A DNA stretch of 64,000 nucleotides from Chamaelirium japonicum (GCA_947650365.1 OX393557.1:930001-994000), one strand, 5' to 3'; shown: positions 35,244 through 47,320, counted from the stretch's first letter. The notes: a model not told the origin generated them from the sequence alone. Translations and numbers: made by a program.

Positions 35244-36716
35244 GATTGTACGAATGAATTAGAATGGCTACATTCATACGAATGAATTAGAATGGATACC
35301 TTCGTACGAATGAATTAGAATGGCTACATTCGTACGAATGAATTAGAATGGCTACATTCATACGAATGAATTAGAATGGATACATTCATACGATCCATTC
35401 TAATATATTCGAAGGTAATTCATTTTAATTCTAATCCATTCTAATTCATGCTAATTCTTTCTTACGACCCATTCTAATTCATTCGTACGAATGTAGCCAT
35501 TCTAATTCATTCATACGACCCATTCTAACTCATTTGTACGATCCATTCTAATTTATTCGTACGACCCATTCTAATTCATTCGTACGATCCATTCTAATTC
35601 ATTCGTACAAATGTATCCATTCTAATTCATTCATACGAATGAATTAGAATGGCTACATTCGTTTGAATGAATTAGAATGGCTACATTCGTTCGTACGAAT
35701 GAATTAGAATAGATCGTACGAATGAATTAGAATAGCTACCTTCGTACGAATGAATTAGAATGGATCATACAAATAAATTAGAATGGATCGCACGAATGAA
35801 TTAGAATGGATTGTACAAATGAATTAGAATGGATATATTCATACGAATGAATTAGAATGGATCGTATGAATGAAATAGAATGGCTACATTCATTTGTACA
35901 AATGAATTAGAATGGATCGTACGAATGAATTAGAATAGATTGTACGAATGAATTAGAATGGCTATATTCGTATGAATAAATTAGAATGGATCATACGAAT
36001 GAATTAGAATGGCTGCATTCGTACGAATGAATTGGAATGGATCGTACAAATGATTTAGAATGGCAGCATTCGAACAAATGATTTAGAATGGCTACATTCG
36101 AACGAATGAATTAGAATGGATCATACGAATGAATTAGAATGGCCATTCTAATTCATTCGTACGGATGTGGCCATTCTAATTCATTCGTAAGATCCATTCT
36201 AATTCATTCGTACGAAGGTGTCTATTCTAATTCATTCGTACGAATATAGCCATTCTAATTCATTCGTACGGGCTATTCTAATTCATTCGTTCGAAGGTAT
36301 CCATTCTAATTCATTCGTATGAAGGTATCCAATCTAATTCATTCGTACGAATGTAGCCATTCTAATTCATTCGTACGATCCATTCTAATTCATTCGTACG
36401 AATATTGCCATTCTAATTCATTCGTAAGAATATAGCCATTGTAATTCATTCGTACGAATATAGCCATTCTAATTCATTCGTACGAAGGTATCTATTCTAA
36501 TTCGTTCGTTCGAAGGTATCCATTCTAATTCATTCGTATGAATGTAGGCATTCTAAATCATTCATACGATCTATTCTAATTCATTCGTACAAATATAGCC
36601 ATTCTAATTTATTAGTACGATCCATTCTAATTCATTTGTATGAATGAATGTAGTCATTCTAATTCATTCGTAAAAACGAATGTAGCCATTCTAATTCATT
36701 CGTATGATCCATTCTG
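35244..36716. repeat. Minisatellite array, segment 3
   Basis: Same 23/28 bp units as segments 1 and 2. Direction switches occur at about 35390, 35640 and 36142. The array ends abruptly at about 36716, where Tat fragment C begins. Confidence 0.95.
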
Positions 36717-37630
36717 AGTCGCCCAAAGGTGCGCCCAGTGCCAGAAGCACGCCACGATCAACCACATGCATGCAAAAGAGCTGCACCCTTTGGTGAGCCC
36801 CTGGCCTTTCCAACAGTGGGGGCTCGATATAGTGGGAGCTTTCCCCATATCGACACAATAAAGAAAGTTTGTCTTGATAGCCACGGATTGCTTCACCAAA
36901 TGGGTGGAAGTGGTCCCGCTGGCCAAGATCGACGAAAAGCAAGTAAAAGATTTCCTTTGGAAAAACATTTTTTGCAAATTCGGTCTGCCCCGTGTACTTA
37001 TCACTGACAATGATCGCCAGTTCGACAATCGCTTAGTTAAAATTTTTTGCGCCAAATATAGAGTAAACCTGAGATTCTCCTCTTTGAAGTACCCCCAGAG
37101 CAACGAGCAAGACGAGGCTACAAATAGAGTAATTCTAGACAACCTGAAGAAAAGGTTGGAAGGGTAGAAAGGCCTGTGGGAGAAAGAGCTCAACGGGGTG
37201 CTATGGGCTTATAGGATCACCCCCGTCGCTCAACAAATAAAAGACCTTTCAGCCTCGCCTACGGGTGTGAGGCCGTTTTACCCATGGAAGCCAAGCTACC
37301 AACGGAGCGAAGGCTCACCGTGGGTGACGCCAACAACGACAAGCTGCTCGTCGATTCTTTCGATCAGCTAGAAGAGTGAAGGGAGCGCGCAAACTTGCAC
37401 CTCGCTCGATACCGACAAGAAATGAAGCGCACCTACAATAAGAGAGTCCGCCATCGAGCATTCAAGCCCCACGACTTGGTAATGTGAAAGGTGTTCGCCA
37501 ACACACAGGAGCCCAATGCCGGAAAGCTCGCGGTAAGCTGGGAAGGCCCCTATTTAGTGCACGAAGCAAGAGGATCTGGAGCTAATCGGTTGATGACCGC
37601 GGACGTCGACCTCCTGGAGCGGCCTTGAAA
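36717..37630 (+). pseudogene. Integrase remnant of fragment C
   Basis: Landmarks are CFTKWVEVVPLAKIDEKQVK, FGLPRVLITDNDRQFDNR and ATNRVILDNLKKRL, colinear with the integrases of A and B but on the plus strand. Broken. Confidence 0.85.
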
Positions 37631-38489
37631 TGTCGTCCATCTCCTAAAATATTATGCATAGCGCCTAAGTGCCCTCTTGTAATTCATATTCTGGAAATGA
37701 AGAATGGAGTTTGAAATGAAATACCTCTTAGTATGCTTGACGATAGACAGAAAGGTTGCAAGAAAGTAATCAAGAACCAGATTGGACGCAGTCAGCTTGC
37801 ACATAGCACCCTCAAGATATAGTCAGCCGTTGCGCGGACTTAAAGCCAGACCGGGACTCTCAGTAGTTGTCTCGAGCGACCTTGAGATCGTCGGGGTAGT
37901 CCGCTGTCTAAGGGACTTTAAACATGACCGGGGTCCTTCGTGTTCACATGCCATGAACGGGAGCACCCCAGGGGGATCTATGGAAGCCTGAAAGGGCGAC
38001 CCCCTCTCTCAAGCGACCCGACCATCCCTTGGTAACCCCTCGAAGCTCGAACTTGGCGGAATCACGGGCAAGTGCGAGGTCGCCAAGTTTAGCTGAGGGC
38101 ATGTCTAGCAACCAGGATCTTAGGGGGAAGTTAACCAGGCAGGGGGCAGCTAGCATTTTAGTTTTCTTTAAAAATAAAGTTTTGAATCTCTGAGCATAGG
38201 AAGTTTTCGAGTTATTTGATTTAAGGTCTTATGTTTTTCTGAGCTCAGAGATCACATCGGGTTTTTATCATGCATATCGTGTTTTTCATGTACATCTTCT
38301 TTAGATCGGAGCTTTCTTAAAGTGAATTTGTTGCCTCACCTGGGGTACGATCCTTGAGATCGCTGAAACAGCTTCAAAGGACTCATAGATAGAAAAAGCA
38401 GAATAGAAAAAGGCGAGCTAAGGAAGATATCATTTCATTCTTCGAAAGATGATTACACAAAGTAAGGATTACATGGGAAAGGGTAGGCG
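37631..38489. other. Spacer of fragment C
   Basis: Counterpart of 8110-9026 in element A and 27226-28307 in B, carrying one copy of the unit that is tandem in B. No gene is seen. Confidence 0.6.
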
Positions 38490-40862
38490 GGCTTAAGGCT
38501 TGCTTGTATCCACCCCGCTGTCGTCCCCTCGGCTCCTTTTCTTCGACCTCTCGGTCTTGTACTTTTCAATAGCGGCAGCAACACCTTTCTTGAGGAGCTC
38601 GTCCAGCTGGGCTTGGAGATGGCTTTGCTGGGCCTGGAGGCCTTTGGCGTGCACTTTCTACATTGTGGCGATCTCTGCTTAAGGGCAGTTAGCTCGCTCT
38701 AGAGTTGAGCCACCTCCTTCTGGGTCGCATCCTTTGCTGCGCTTGCCTCCTTCTAGCTCGCCCTCGCTTCTTGGAGCTGGGAGGCAACATAGAGATTCAC
38801 CTCCTCAGCAATCGCCATCCCCGATACCAGGGTAGCGACCCTCTGACGTAGTTCTTCCACCTCCGACCTCAGCTCCTCGGAGTGATTCTCCCGTTGGAGC
38901 TGGTGGATGTGCTCATCCACCTAGCGTTCGGAGCCCTACAGAGAGCCGTCAAACAGGGCGACAAGGGCCCTCCCCGTGGTGGTGACCTCCTCGGCCAGAG
39001 CCTGGCTTTTCTTTTCCGCCTAGGAAAGAGATAGAGTGAGTATATAAGGAGTAAAATTACAAGGCTGAGAGCAAGGCGAGTGTGTTACTTCTGCGAGGTG
39101 ATCGCGGATTGAGGCGAATGAAGCTCGGGTGAAGATGTTGCAGCCAAAGATCTGCCGTAGATAGTGGGGCACCCTTCCTTCCTCAGTCGAGGAGTGGGCG
39201 ACCTCCCGATCACTTAGCCAACCGGGAACTAGGGGGGAACCAGCATCGCAGTCGCTGGAGTCAGAGGAGGGGACTCCCGAATACGGCCTTCCCTACCTTT
39301 TTTGGGCTGGGGTGGCTCGCCCCCATGTCCTCAGCCTCTGACCCCGAGCTCGAGGACTCGGTGCCTATCTCCACCAAGGAGGGGGACTTGTAGACCAAGT
39401 CCCCCAGATCACCCGGGGAGCCTGCTCCAACCGGATCCACTGTAGCAGGCAGGCTAAGCAGGATGGACCCGGGTGGAGAGGGGGCGACGGGGGTCGTCGC
39501 TGAGGCGGGAGCTCCTAGTCCGCTGACCCTTGGCCATGGGGTGGTCGCGCCCAAGGTTTGTGGCGGAACTCCACCTGGTAGAACCCCCAACCCCGCTACT
39601 TGAGTCGAGGCGGGCGAGGTAGGAGGCCGCTCGATTTGGGCGGTGGCACCGGAGGCAGCTTGAGGACGAGAACGCGGGCTTTCAGGCTCATCCTCGGAAG
39701 TCGTTTAATCGATCTCCGAGTCCAACCCCGCCTCCTCGAGGGCTTTTTGTCGTTACTCTGCCTGTGCATCGGGAGCAGAGGGCTGTGTCGGCTTCTTCTT
39801 CTTCTTCCTGTGGCCCTCCATCTCTGGTGTCATCAACGCTACGCGGAGCGGGACTGAAAGGTCACCAGGAAAATTCCCCATGAGTATGCGAGCCATCTCG
39901 GACTCAACTTCCGCCATGGATAGCAAAAGCTCGACGTTCGGGTCGTCAGGCTCAAGGAATTGTAACTTGCGTTGATAGTGGGAGGGGGAGCTGATTGTTG
40001 ACCTGTGCCGGCGTCCTGATGAGGAGGTGGCGGAGGAGGAGTAGCTTTACCCTGGTCGAGCATCTCCAGGGTGTTGGGGTCATCGAAGCGGATGGGGGAG
40101 GCCCGCTTTCGTCCGGCTTTCTTCCAAGGGTTATCGCCCCGACCCCCTGCTCCCTTGCTGGTCCCCTTCTTTGGCCAGGGAACAATCTTCTTATTCCGGG
40201 CGATCTTCTGCTTGAGCAGAATGGCACCCGTCTTCCCATCCTTCAGCTGGAAAGCGAAGTCCGGGGCCGTGATCTTCTTGGGGGTCCGCCCTCCCAGATA
40301 TTAGAGGATGGCCTCGTCGAGTGATCGTTCCCTTGCGGGATCAATACACTTTTTTTTCCCCGCCCAGTAGAAGGTGATGTCTCGGAAGATGGACTGGGAG
40401 GACGGCGACGAAGGGGTAGTCCTTTCAGTAGCGATCTTTGCTCTCGATCGTGGTGAAGGGGAGGACCTCACCTAACCTCCCGGCGAGGTAGAACACCCCG
40501 CAGCCTACATTGCTGTAGACCGGCCCGGGCTTTAGGAACCACTTCTTGAGTAGATAGATCAAGGGGATTCTCACCTTTAGGGCGGCCTCGAGATGGGAGA
40601 GCCCGAATAGCACGCCCCACGAGTTCCCGGTGAGCTGGGCAGGGCAAAGCCCCGTCAGCTCCAAGAACTCCCCGACGAGGTGACTCAAGGGGAGCCTAAG
40701 CCCGAACCACAGCAGTCACACAGAGACCACTGTGCCCTGGGACGGCCTCCCCAAGAGCGGCATCTCGATGACGAGGATCTGGTCGGGGAAGTCGATCGCC
40801 GCCCTGATACTATCGCCCACCGGAAAGCCGACGGGGTCTTTAAGCCAGATCACCGCCCACTG
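38490..40862 (-). pseudogene. Antisense gene remnant of fragment C
   Basis: Third copy of the antisense gene, here on the minus strand. The coiled-coil end is at about 38490-39019, a GT-AG intron of 69 nt at 39020-39088 matches the intron position in A and B, and the conserved N-terminal region lies at about 40200-40862 (YLLKKWFLKPGPVYSNVGCG, FYLAGRLGEVLPF). The start of the gene and its promoter are not present. Broken in several places. Confidence 0.75.
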
Positions 40863-41280
40863 AAAAGTATGTCCTAAACCATGGGTTTTGGGCCCATTTT
40901 ATAGCCCACCAAGGGGTGCGTTGGCTGCTCATTATTTTTGTTTTAATGGGCTTTAAAATCCAAGCCATAATGGGGTTTGAATGTGAACGTTATAGCCTTT
41001 GCACAATGGTTTGAATGTGTGCAACGACTATACCGTTATAAATGTTCTTAAGACACAATAAACAAAAAGAAAAAAAAAGGTTAACAGGGGGAAGGAGGAG
41101 GATGACGGAGGGGTTGGATCGGTGTCGAAGGGGACTGGGTTGGCTAGAGGTTAGGGATTGGGATAGTCTAGGGATTAGTTTTTTTAAAAAACATTTAGGG
41201 TGCCTAAACTAGATCAATGGTGTGCAGTTAGAAGAGCCCGTTGCCTCGGACAATTGATGTGCTGTATAATAATGTCTAAG
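40863..41280. other. Low-copy sequence upstream of the HIBADH gene
   Basis: AT-richer DNA with no ORF or known element recognised. It is the likely distal promoter region of the gene that starts at 41706. TTATAAATG occurs at about 41035, but I cannot support it as the core promoter. Confidence 0.4.
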
Positions 41281-41632
41281 AGCATCTCCAACCTGCTCTG
41301 AACAACTCCATCCTTCGCTATTGTATTGAAAAACAAAGCCAAATAATTAAGTCTGCCGCTCCAAATGGGTTCTGAAGATTTCCGTTACAATAGCACTTCG
41401 CTGCCCCTTTCCGTGTTATGTCCGAGCGAACGTCCGAGCGAATCATGTGGCTGGAATTGGTTATTGAGCGAACGTCTGAGCGAATCAAGTCGGCCTGAGC
41501 AAAAGTCGAGCGAAGCGCAGCAATGAGAGTCCGTTGGATATGATATTTCCTCCAAGTGGCTCTATAGTCTATTGAAAAAGCCTTTGGAGCTCCTAGAATA
41601 GGGAAGCGCTCCAGGAATCCGTTGGAGATGCT
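41281..41632. mobile_element. MITE-like element in the HIBADH promoter
   Basis: A 352 bp element with perfect 12 bp terminal inverted repeats, AGCATCTCCAAC at 41281-41292 and GTTGGAGATGCT at 41621-41632. It has no coding capacity. Flanks are TAAG on the left and GTTA on the right; TAA/TTA would suit the three-base TWA target of PIF/Harbinger (Tourist-like) elements, but the two are not identical, so the superfamily is uncertain. It ends only 73 bp before the HIBADH start codon, so it may lie in the promoter or 5' UTR. Confidence 0.65.
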
Positions 41633-41685
41633 GTTAGGCTCAGTCGGAAGAACGGTGGTAGCCTGAGTGTGAAGGTGCTTCGGTT

Positions 41686-41705
41686 TGAGAGAGAGAGAGA
41701 GAGAG
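41686..41705 (+). repeat. GA microsatellite in the HIBADH 5' UTR
   Basis: TGAGAGAGAGAGAGAGAGAG directly before the ATG at 41706. GA runs in leaders are common in plant genes. An in-frame upstream TTG makes the open frame look longer; the ATG at 41706 is the first in the run and suits a mitochondrial targeting peptide. Confidence 0.8.
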
Positions 41706-41837
41706 ATGGCGATGGCGACTTGTAGATCTAGAGCTCGCGGATTTTATTTGAGAAGGGAATGGAATCCACTTGTATCTCAGCTACCATACTCTTGGATCCG
41801 AGGGTTCTCTTCGATCGCCGTTCCATCCCCTCTAGAG
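41706..41837 (+). CDS. HIBADH: 3-hydroxyisobutyrate dehydrogenase, mitochondrial, exon 1 (partial gene)
   Basis: Exon 1 gives 44 residues beginning MAMATCRSRARGFYLRREWN, rich in Arg and Ser with no acidic residue near the start, as expected of a mitochondrial targeting peptide. It ends PSPLE before a GT donor at 41838 (GTGGTAGG), in phase 0, matching the phase of exon 2. The enzyme oxidises 3-hydroxyisobutyrate to methylmalonate semialdehyde with NAD+ in valine breakdown in the mitochondrial matrix. Assignment of this exon rests on its strand, phase and targeting-like sequence; exons 2 and 3 carry the family evidence. A MITE lies immediately upstream, and intron 1 is swollen by two LTR elements and a Helitron. 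Confidence 0.7.
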
Positions 41838-41957
41838 GTGGTAGGTGTGGTGGGTGATCTTCTCTCATTACTCTTTTTTTTGTTTACCTTGCTATTTTCT
41901 TCTCGATCGCAAACCCTTGGTTGAATTGAAAGTGATTTTGTACGATGAAGAAACCAT

Positions 41958-42213
41958 TGACAACAATGGAGAAAGAAGAGATTTTGGGAAGAGAAGGAAA
42001 ACTTCCTTTCTCAGTTTTTCATCATTCTATGTGATATTCCCCTCTATATATAGCCATTTTACATACCCATTTAGGGCAAGATTTGGGACAATTACACCCA
42101 CGATTCTAGGGTTCATTCAGGGAAGGATTTAGGCTAATTACATCCATGATTCTAGGGATTTATACAAGCATGATTTGGGGATCTATACAAGGTAACTCAC
42201 AGCTAGGTTATCA
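41958..42213 (-). repeat. 3' LTR of the copia element
   Basis: Ends TGACAACAATGG and GGTTATCA on the plus strand; TATATATAG box on the opposite strand. Confidence 0.95.
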
Positions 42214-42229
42214 CCCCCCCTCAAACTGA
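42214..42229 (-). other. Polypurine tract of the copia element
   Basis: Minus strand TCAGTTTGAGGGGGGG directly before the 3' LTR. Confidence 0.85.
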
Positions 42230-43444
42230 TGAGGGTGATCAACCAACATCAGTTTGCCAACAAGATATGAGTGACGGGCTGAAGTCATCGTCTTTGTCAA
42301 AATATCAGCAATCTGCTCTCGAGAAGTTACATGCGGAAGAGAAATCAGACCCTTTTTATATTTCTTCTGGGTATAATGACAGTCCACTTCGATATGTTTC
42401 GTTCGTTCATGGAAAACAGGATTAGTAGCAATCTGGATGGCGCTTGTATTGTCACAGTAAAGAGGAGTCGGACACTGTAAGGAGGCTCCAAGGGTAGCGA
42501 GAAGACCATGCAACCAAACAATTTCACTAGATGCCTTAGACATGGCTCGGTATTCAGCCTCAGTACTGGATAGAGAGACTGTGGCTTGCTTTTTACACTT
42601 CCAAGAGATTAAAGAAGTGCCAAGGAACATACAATAACCTGTAGTGGAACGACGGGTAAGAACACATCCAGCCCAATCCGCATCAGAATACGCAGACAAT
42701 TCCAGAGGAGAGGAGGAGGAAAAGAAGAGCCCCCGATTAGGCGTCCCTCGTAAATACCGAATGATGCGTAAGACAGCTGTCATGTGGAGTGTGCAAGGTG
42801 CAGACACATTGGCTGACAACCTGAACAATATAAGCAATATCTGGTCGTGTCATGGTTAGATACACAAGACTGCCAACAAGTCGTCTATATAGAGTGGGCT
42901 GCTCGAGGGGATCGCCATCATCCTTCCCATACTGAACATTGAGTTCAAGAGGAGTGTCTACGGTCTTCTTATCGGTAAGACGAGCCATATTAATCAAGTC
43001 GTTGGTATACTTGCGTTGATTAACAAGTATGCCATTTGCACTCCGAGAAACCTCAAGCCCCAAAAAGTATGTAAGGGGACCAAGATCCTTCATGTGAAAG
43101 GAGGACCGAAGGACACGCTGCAACTCAGAGATTCCGGCTGTATCACTGCCTGTTAAGAGAAGGTCATCAACATATACTAATAGAATCACGGACCCCTGAG
43201 TGGAGTCTTTAGTGAAAAGAGAAGGATCAGATATGCTCTGCATAAACCCGGCTCGTGTGACAACATCATAGAGCCGCTGAAACCAAGCCCGAGGGGCTTG
43301 CTTTAGCCCATATAATGCCTTCCGAAGATGACAAACAAGACCGGGTTGAGCACAAGGAACACCGGGAGGTGGCGTCATGTACACGGTCTCAGAGAGATCG
43401 CCATGGAGGAAGGCATTTTTACGTCCATTTGGAGAATCTCCCAC
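42230..43444 (-). pseudogene. Reverse transcriptase and RNase H of the copia element
   Basis: RT landmarks are ALYGLKQAPRAWFQRL, ILLVYVDDLLLTG (catalytic YVDD) and LGPLTYFLGLEVSRS. RNase H landmarks are SAYSDADWAGCVLTRRSTTG, VSLSSTEAEYRAM, LYCDNTSAIQIATNPVFHER and REQIADILTKTM. This is the canonical C-terminal end of a Ty1/copia polyprotein. Confidence 0.93.
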
Positions 43445-45295
43445 TGACGAGTAGCTGCTACCGTAATTAGAGTACGAACTGTTTTCATTTTCGCCACAGG
43501 GGCATATGTTTCTTCGTAGTCCACACCATGCTTTTGTTTGAAGCCTTGGGCAACTAAACGGGCTTTGTATCGATCAAGTGTACCATCCGCTTTAAGCTTG
43601 ACAGAGTATACCCATTTGCTGCCTATGACATGCTGCCCAAAAGGAAGAGGAACGAGATCCCATGTGTGATTTTCAGCCAAGGCTCGGAGTTCCTCATCCA
43701 TAGCATTTCGCCAACACTGGTGTTCAATGGCCTGCTGATAGGAAGAGGGAACAACCAAGGAATCTATTCCAGCAAATAATAACAGGTGCTCAGGAGGGAC
43801 ATGAGTACGAGAGGAGCGACGGAGTGGTATTACCTCTGGTAGTGGAGGAAGATCCGCAATAGGTGGAGTGACAGCAGAGGCAGTAGGAATGGATGCATCG
43901 TCGACCGGTGGAGAAGTAGAGGACGGAATAAGAGGGAAAGGAGTAAGCCCTAGATCCAGTTGAGGAGGAGAGGTCTTGGGACTAGAGGAAAAAAAAGGAA
44001 TATGCTCCAAAAAAGTCACATGACGAGACACACGAACTCTGTTGCTCTCGGGATCAAAGCAACGATAACCTTTTTGTGTTTCACCAAACCCTAGATGCAT
44101 ACATTTAACTGCTTTTGGAGAGAGTTTGTGACGATGATGCGATGACAAGAGAACATAGCAAACACAACCAAAGACTCATAAGACTGAGTAGGATGGGGTT
44201 TTTCCATATAGGACAAAATAGGGTGATGTGTTATGCAAAACCTTGGTTGGCATTCTGTTGATAAGGTAAACAGAATGTAACATCGCTTCAGCCCAAAAGC
44301 TTTTAGGAACGAAGGACTCAGTCATAATGGTGTTTGCAGTCTCAACGATATGACGGTTCTTCCGTTCTGCCACACCATTTTGTTGTGGTGTGTCAGGACA
44401 GGTCTTCTGATGGATGATACCATGGGTGTTCAAAAATTTCGCAAAATCGTGAGATATATACTCTCCTCCTGAATCCGAGCGAAGAATTTTTATTTGTTTA
44501 CCAAATTGTGTAAATATCATGGCTGAGAACTGTTGAAAGATAGAAAATACCTGGGATTTTTCATGTAAAAAATATATCCATGTATATCGGGTAAAATCAT
44601 CGATAAAGGTGACATAGTAACGATTACCAGACATGGATAAAATCGGAGATGGACCCCAAAGATCCGAGTGGATAATTTCAAAGGTAGATTGAGCTCTACT
44701 AGTACTAACTGGGAAAGGTAACATTTTACTTTTAGATAAATGGCACGAGGAACATGACATTTCTAAAGTGGATTTATTCAAAGAACCTTCAATAGGCAAA
44801 ACTTTAGAGGAAAACAAATGAAGCAGGCACTCGGAATGAGGGTGGCCTAACCGACAGTGCCATAACCTCCATTTTTTATTTGAAAGTGAGATATCCTCCG
44901 AAGTAGGAGAGAACAGACAACGAGCAGTAGTTACTGAAGGATGAAAGTCCAAGAGAAAGAGGCGTCCATGCTTCCTACCCTTGCCAACCACTTTTCCCGT
45001 TGCCAGATCCTGCACAAGACAACAATCAAGAACGAAGATGACAAGACAATTATTTTCAACAAGTTGTCCAACTGAAATTAAATTAGCTGACAGTTTGGGG
45101 ACATAGAAAACATTTTCCAAAGTAAAGTGACGAAAAGGTGAAGGCGTAAGGGACAAGGTCCCAACAGTGCTAATGGGCAGGCGTGCACCATTAGCGGTAG
45201 AGATCACTTGTGTCCCAGTGTATGGGCGCACATTTGTGAGACAAGAAAAGGTGCCGGTCATATGATTTGAGGCACCAGAATCAATATGCCAAGGT
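43445..45295 (-). pseudogene. Protease, integrase and linker region of the copia element
   Basis: Protease active site WHIDSGASNHMTG (about 45250-45290), integrase zinc end (LWHCRLGHPHSECLLHLF, SCSSCHLSKSK), and catalytic core IIHSDLWGPSP, FIDDFTRYTWIYFL, LRSDSGGEYIS and TPQQNGVAERKNRHI. A Pro/Ser-rich linker and the start of the RT region (WVYSVKLKADGTLDRYKARL) follow. All point to Ty1/copia. Confidence 0.92.
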
Positions 45296-46260
45296 TTAGA
45301 GATACCTGATAGGCCTGCAGTAGAGAGGGCCTGAACAATTTGTTGAATTTGCTCAGCACTCAGAGGGGATCCATTGATGAGAGGCACAGAGGAGTTATCA
45401 AATGGCGAGGGAGAATCTCCAGTGGTAATAAGGGCCCGTTCTGTGGCACGCTTCTTCTTACGGCAGTCTTGAATTGTATGACCTCGAAATTTGCAGTAAG
45501 CACATGTGGGACTTTCTGGGCAAGCATTGGCGAGGTGTCCAAGCTTTTGACATCGAAAGCATTTGACTTGAGTCATATTACGAGGAGGCCTAGGCTTCGG
45601 CATAGAAGCCCATAAGACTGCATCAGAGGAGCCGGGAGGCTGCGGAACAATAGTAAGAGCCTTCAAGCGCTGCTCCTCAGAGAGGAGGTCGCCCATGATT
45701 GTGCTCATGGTTGGTACGGTATTGCGATTGAGAATAGCCGCCCTACAGTGCTCAAACTCAGGACGCAGTTTCATAAGAAATTGACGTACACGAGTAGCCT
45801 CACGCATGGTCTGGTAAATTGGAATGGCGTCATCAGGGAATTCTGGATCCATCATTGCCATCTCTGTCCAGATGGCCACCATGGAGTTGTAAAACTCCTG
45901 AACAGTGCGGTCTCCTTGAGACATTTGAACGAGATCCTGTTCAAGTCGATACAATCGAGCACCATTGCTCTGTTGATAGATGACCTGTAAATGATCCCAC
46001 ATAGCTTTTGCCGTTCTATGTGGGGTGAGACCAACTGCAATGGTCTTGTCGACAGAGTCCAAGATCCAAGTGACGATTTTTCCATTATTTGTCTTCCAGG
46101 TCGCAAACTCTTTTTGATTAGTGGCCTGAGGTGTTGGGGTCGATCCATCGATCATTCCCCATAACCCACGACCCTCTAGAAAACTCTGGAAATGGATTGA
46201 CCATAGCCCATAGTTGCTTCCGTCAAAGGTACAACGAGGTGTATCACGTTCACGATCCAT
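45296..46260 (-). pseudogene. gag region of the copia element
   Basis: Starts MDRERDTPRCTFDGSNYGLW. The core is of the UBN2/gag type (AMWDHLQVIYQQSNGARLYR, QGDRTVQEFYNSM). Two zinc knuckles lie near the end: CFRCQKLGHLANAC and CAYCKFRGHTIQDC. Confidence 0.92.
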
Positions 46261-46815
46261 AGACTGTTACAATAAGGCAACACTTGGATGATGGATTTCT
46301 TACAAATCCTGACTCTTCCCTAGATTGTGCCCGGCTACTGTGTTCACCGGGAACCACAACCAAAGAAGAATCAAGAATTGAAAATAGATATCTGTATTTG
46401 ATCAACAAAGAAGTAGAGGTCTTTTGTGTAGTCCTGTTCACGGTACAAAAGAAACAAGTGGATTTTTTTTTTTTTTTTTTTTTTTTGAGTTAGTATAAAA
46501 CAAAGAGGAAAAAAAAAAAGAAAGGAACAAACAATAGCAGCACGTGGTCGGAGGATCTACGAGGCCACAGTGCCTGCCGATGTGTGGGCTTTAGCAAGAT
46601 GGGATCACAGTGGTGTGATCCTTCACGACGAAGAGATTTTCCACGGTGATCGGATCTGACGCCACAAGTAGATCCGACGTGAAGAGAAAAAAGGGGAAGG
46701 ATTACCCACAAGCTCTTCGACAGAGTGCGTGGCCACAGATCAGTGAGGTCGGCGACTGAAATTGGTGAGGTCGGCGACTGGAATCGGTGCAGAAGGTCGT
46801 CACCAAAGATCCACG
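46261..46815 (-). other. Leader between 5' LTR and gag of the copia element
   Basis: Untranslated leader. It includes a pure T run of about 24 bases at about 46462-46486 and an A-rich run at 46509-46520 on the plus strand. No coding content. Confidence 0.7.
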
Positions 46816-46831
46816 GCCTGCTCTGATACCA
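46816..46831 (-). other. Primer binding site of the copia element
   Basis: Minus strand TGGTATCAGAGCAGGC next to the 5' LTR, the usual initiator-methionine tRNA site of plant copia elements. Confidence 0.9.
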
Positions 46832-47087
46832 TGACAACAATGGAGAAAGAAGAGATTTTGGGAAGAGAAGGTAAACTTCCTTTCTCAGTTTTTCATCATT
46901 CTATGTGATATTCCCCTCTATATATAGCCATTTTACATACCCATTTAGGGCAAGATTTGGGACAATTACACCCACGATTCTAGGGTTCATTCAGGGAAGG
47001 ATTTAGGCTAATTACATCCATGATTCTAGGGATTTATACAAGCATGATTTGGGGATCTATACAAGGTAACTCACAGCTGGGTTATCA
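46832..47087 (-). repeat. 5' LTR of the copia element
   Basis: Partner of 41958-42213. A TATATATAG promoter motif lies on the minus strand at about 46917-46927. Confidence 0.95.
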
Positions 47088-47142
47088 ACCATTACCATAT
47101 GAAATAGTTACTTCAAACCAAACAAACCAAACCAAAGGGGAT

Positions 47143-47320
47143 TATTAGATGTAGTGTGTTAGTATTCTATTAGTCCCACCTCGGTTGTGGTAACATAATG
47201 GTGTGCGTTCTCTCTCTATATAAGAAGAGGTAGTCTTATGTAATATAATTGAGATCAATGAGATAATACAAGGAGATTTTCTCCCCAATCCTATTCTCTC
47301 TCCTCCCTCTCTTCGTAACA
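47143..47320 (+). repeat. Left LTR of the small LTR element
   Basis: Starts TATTAGATGTAG and ends TTCGTAACA. The terminal dinucleotides are TA...CA rather than TG...CA; the duplication GGGAT and the PPT/LTR junction both fix the start at this base. TATA box CTATATAAG at 47216-47224. Confidence 0.9.

Larger units (their letters stand above)
36717..40862 (+). mobile_element. Tat fragment C (inverted relative to A and B)
   Basis: It holds only the integrase part (plus strand, 36717-37630), the spacer (37631-38489) and most of the antisense gene (minus strand, 38490-40862). No LTR, gag, protease or RT is present, and no target site duplication can be recognised. The left end abuts the minisatellite. 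It is a many-times-broken remnant of the same lineage as A and B, so at least three Tat copies lie within 41 kb. Confidence 0.85.
41958..47087 (-). mobile_element. Ty1/copia LTR retrotransposon in HIBADH intron 1
   Basis: A 5130 bp element with 256 bp LTRs (41958-42213 and 46832-47087) that differ at only 2 positions by my count, so roughly 0.3 million years old. A perfect target site duplication ACCAT is present at 41953-41957 and 47088-47092. Minus-strand order is gag, protease, integrase, RT, RNase H, the copia order. It looks nearly whole, with about three breaks. It is opposite in direction to the host gene. Confidence 0.96.

Noticed and set aside
991-36716. Likeness of GAATG/CATTC words to vertebrate satellite II/III
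   Set aside because: The match is only a pentamer; unit length, linkers and plant context differ.
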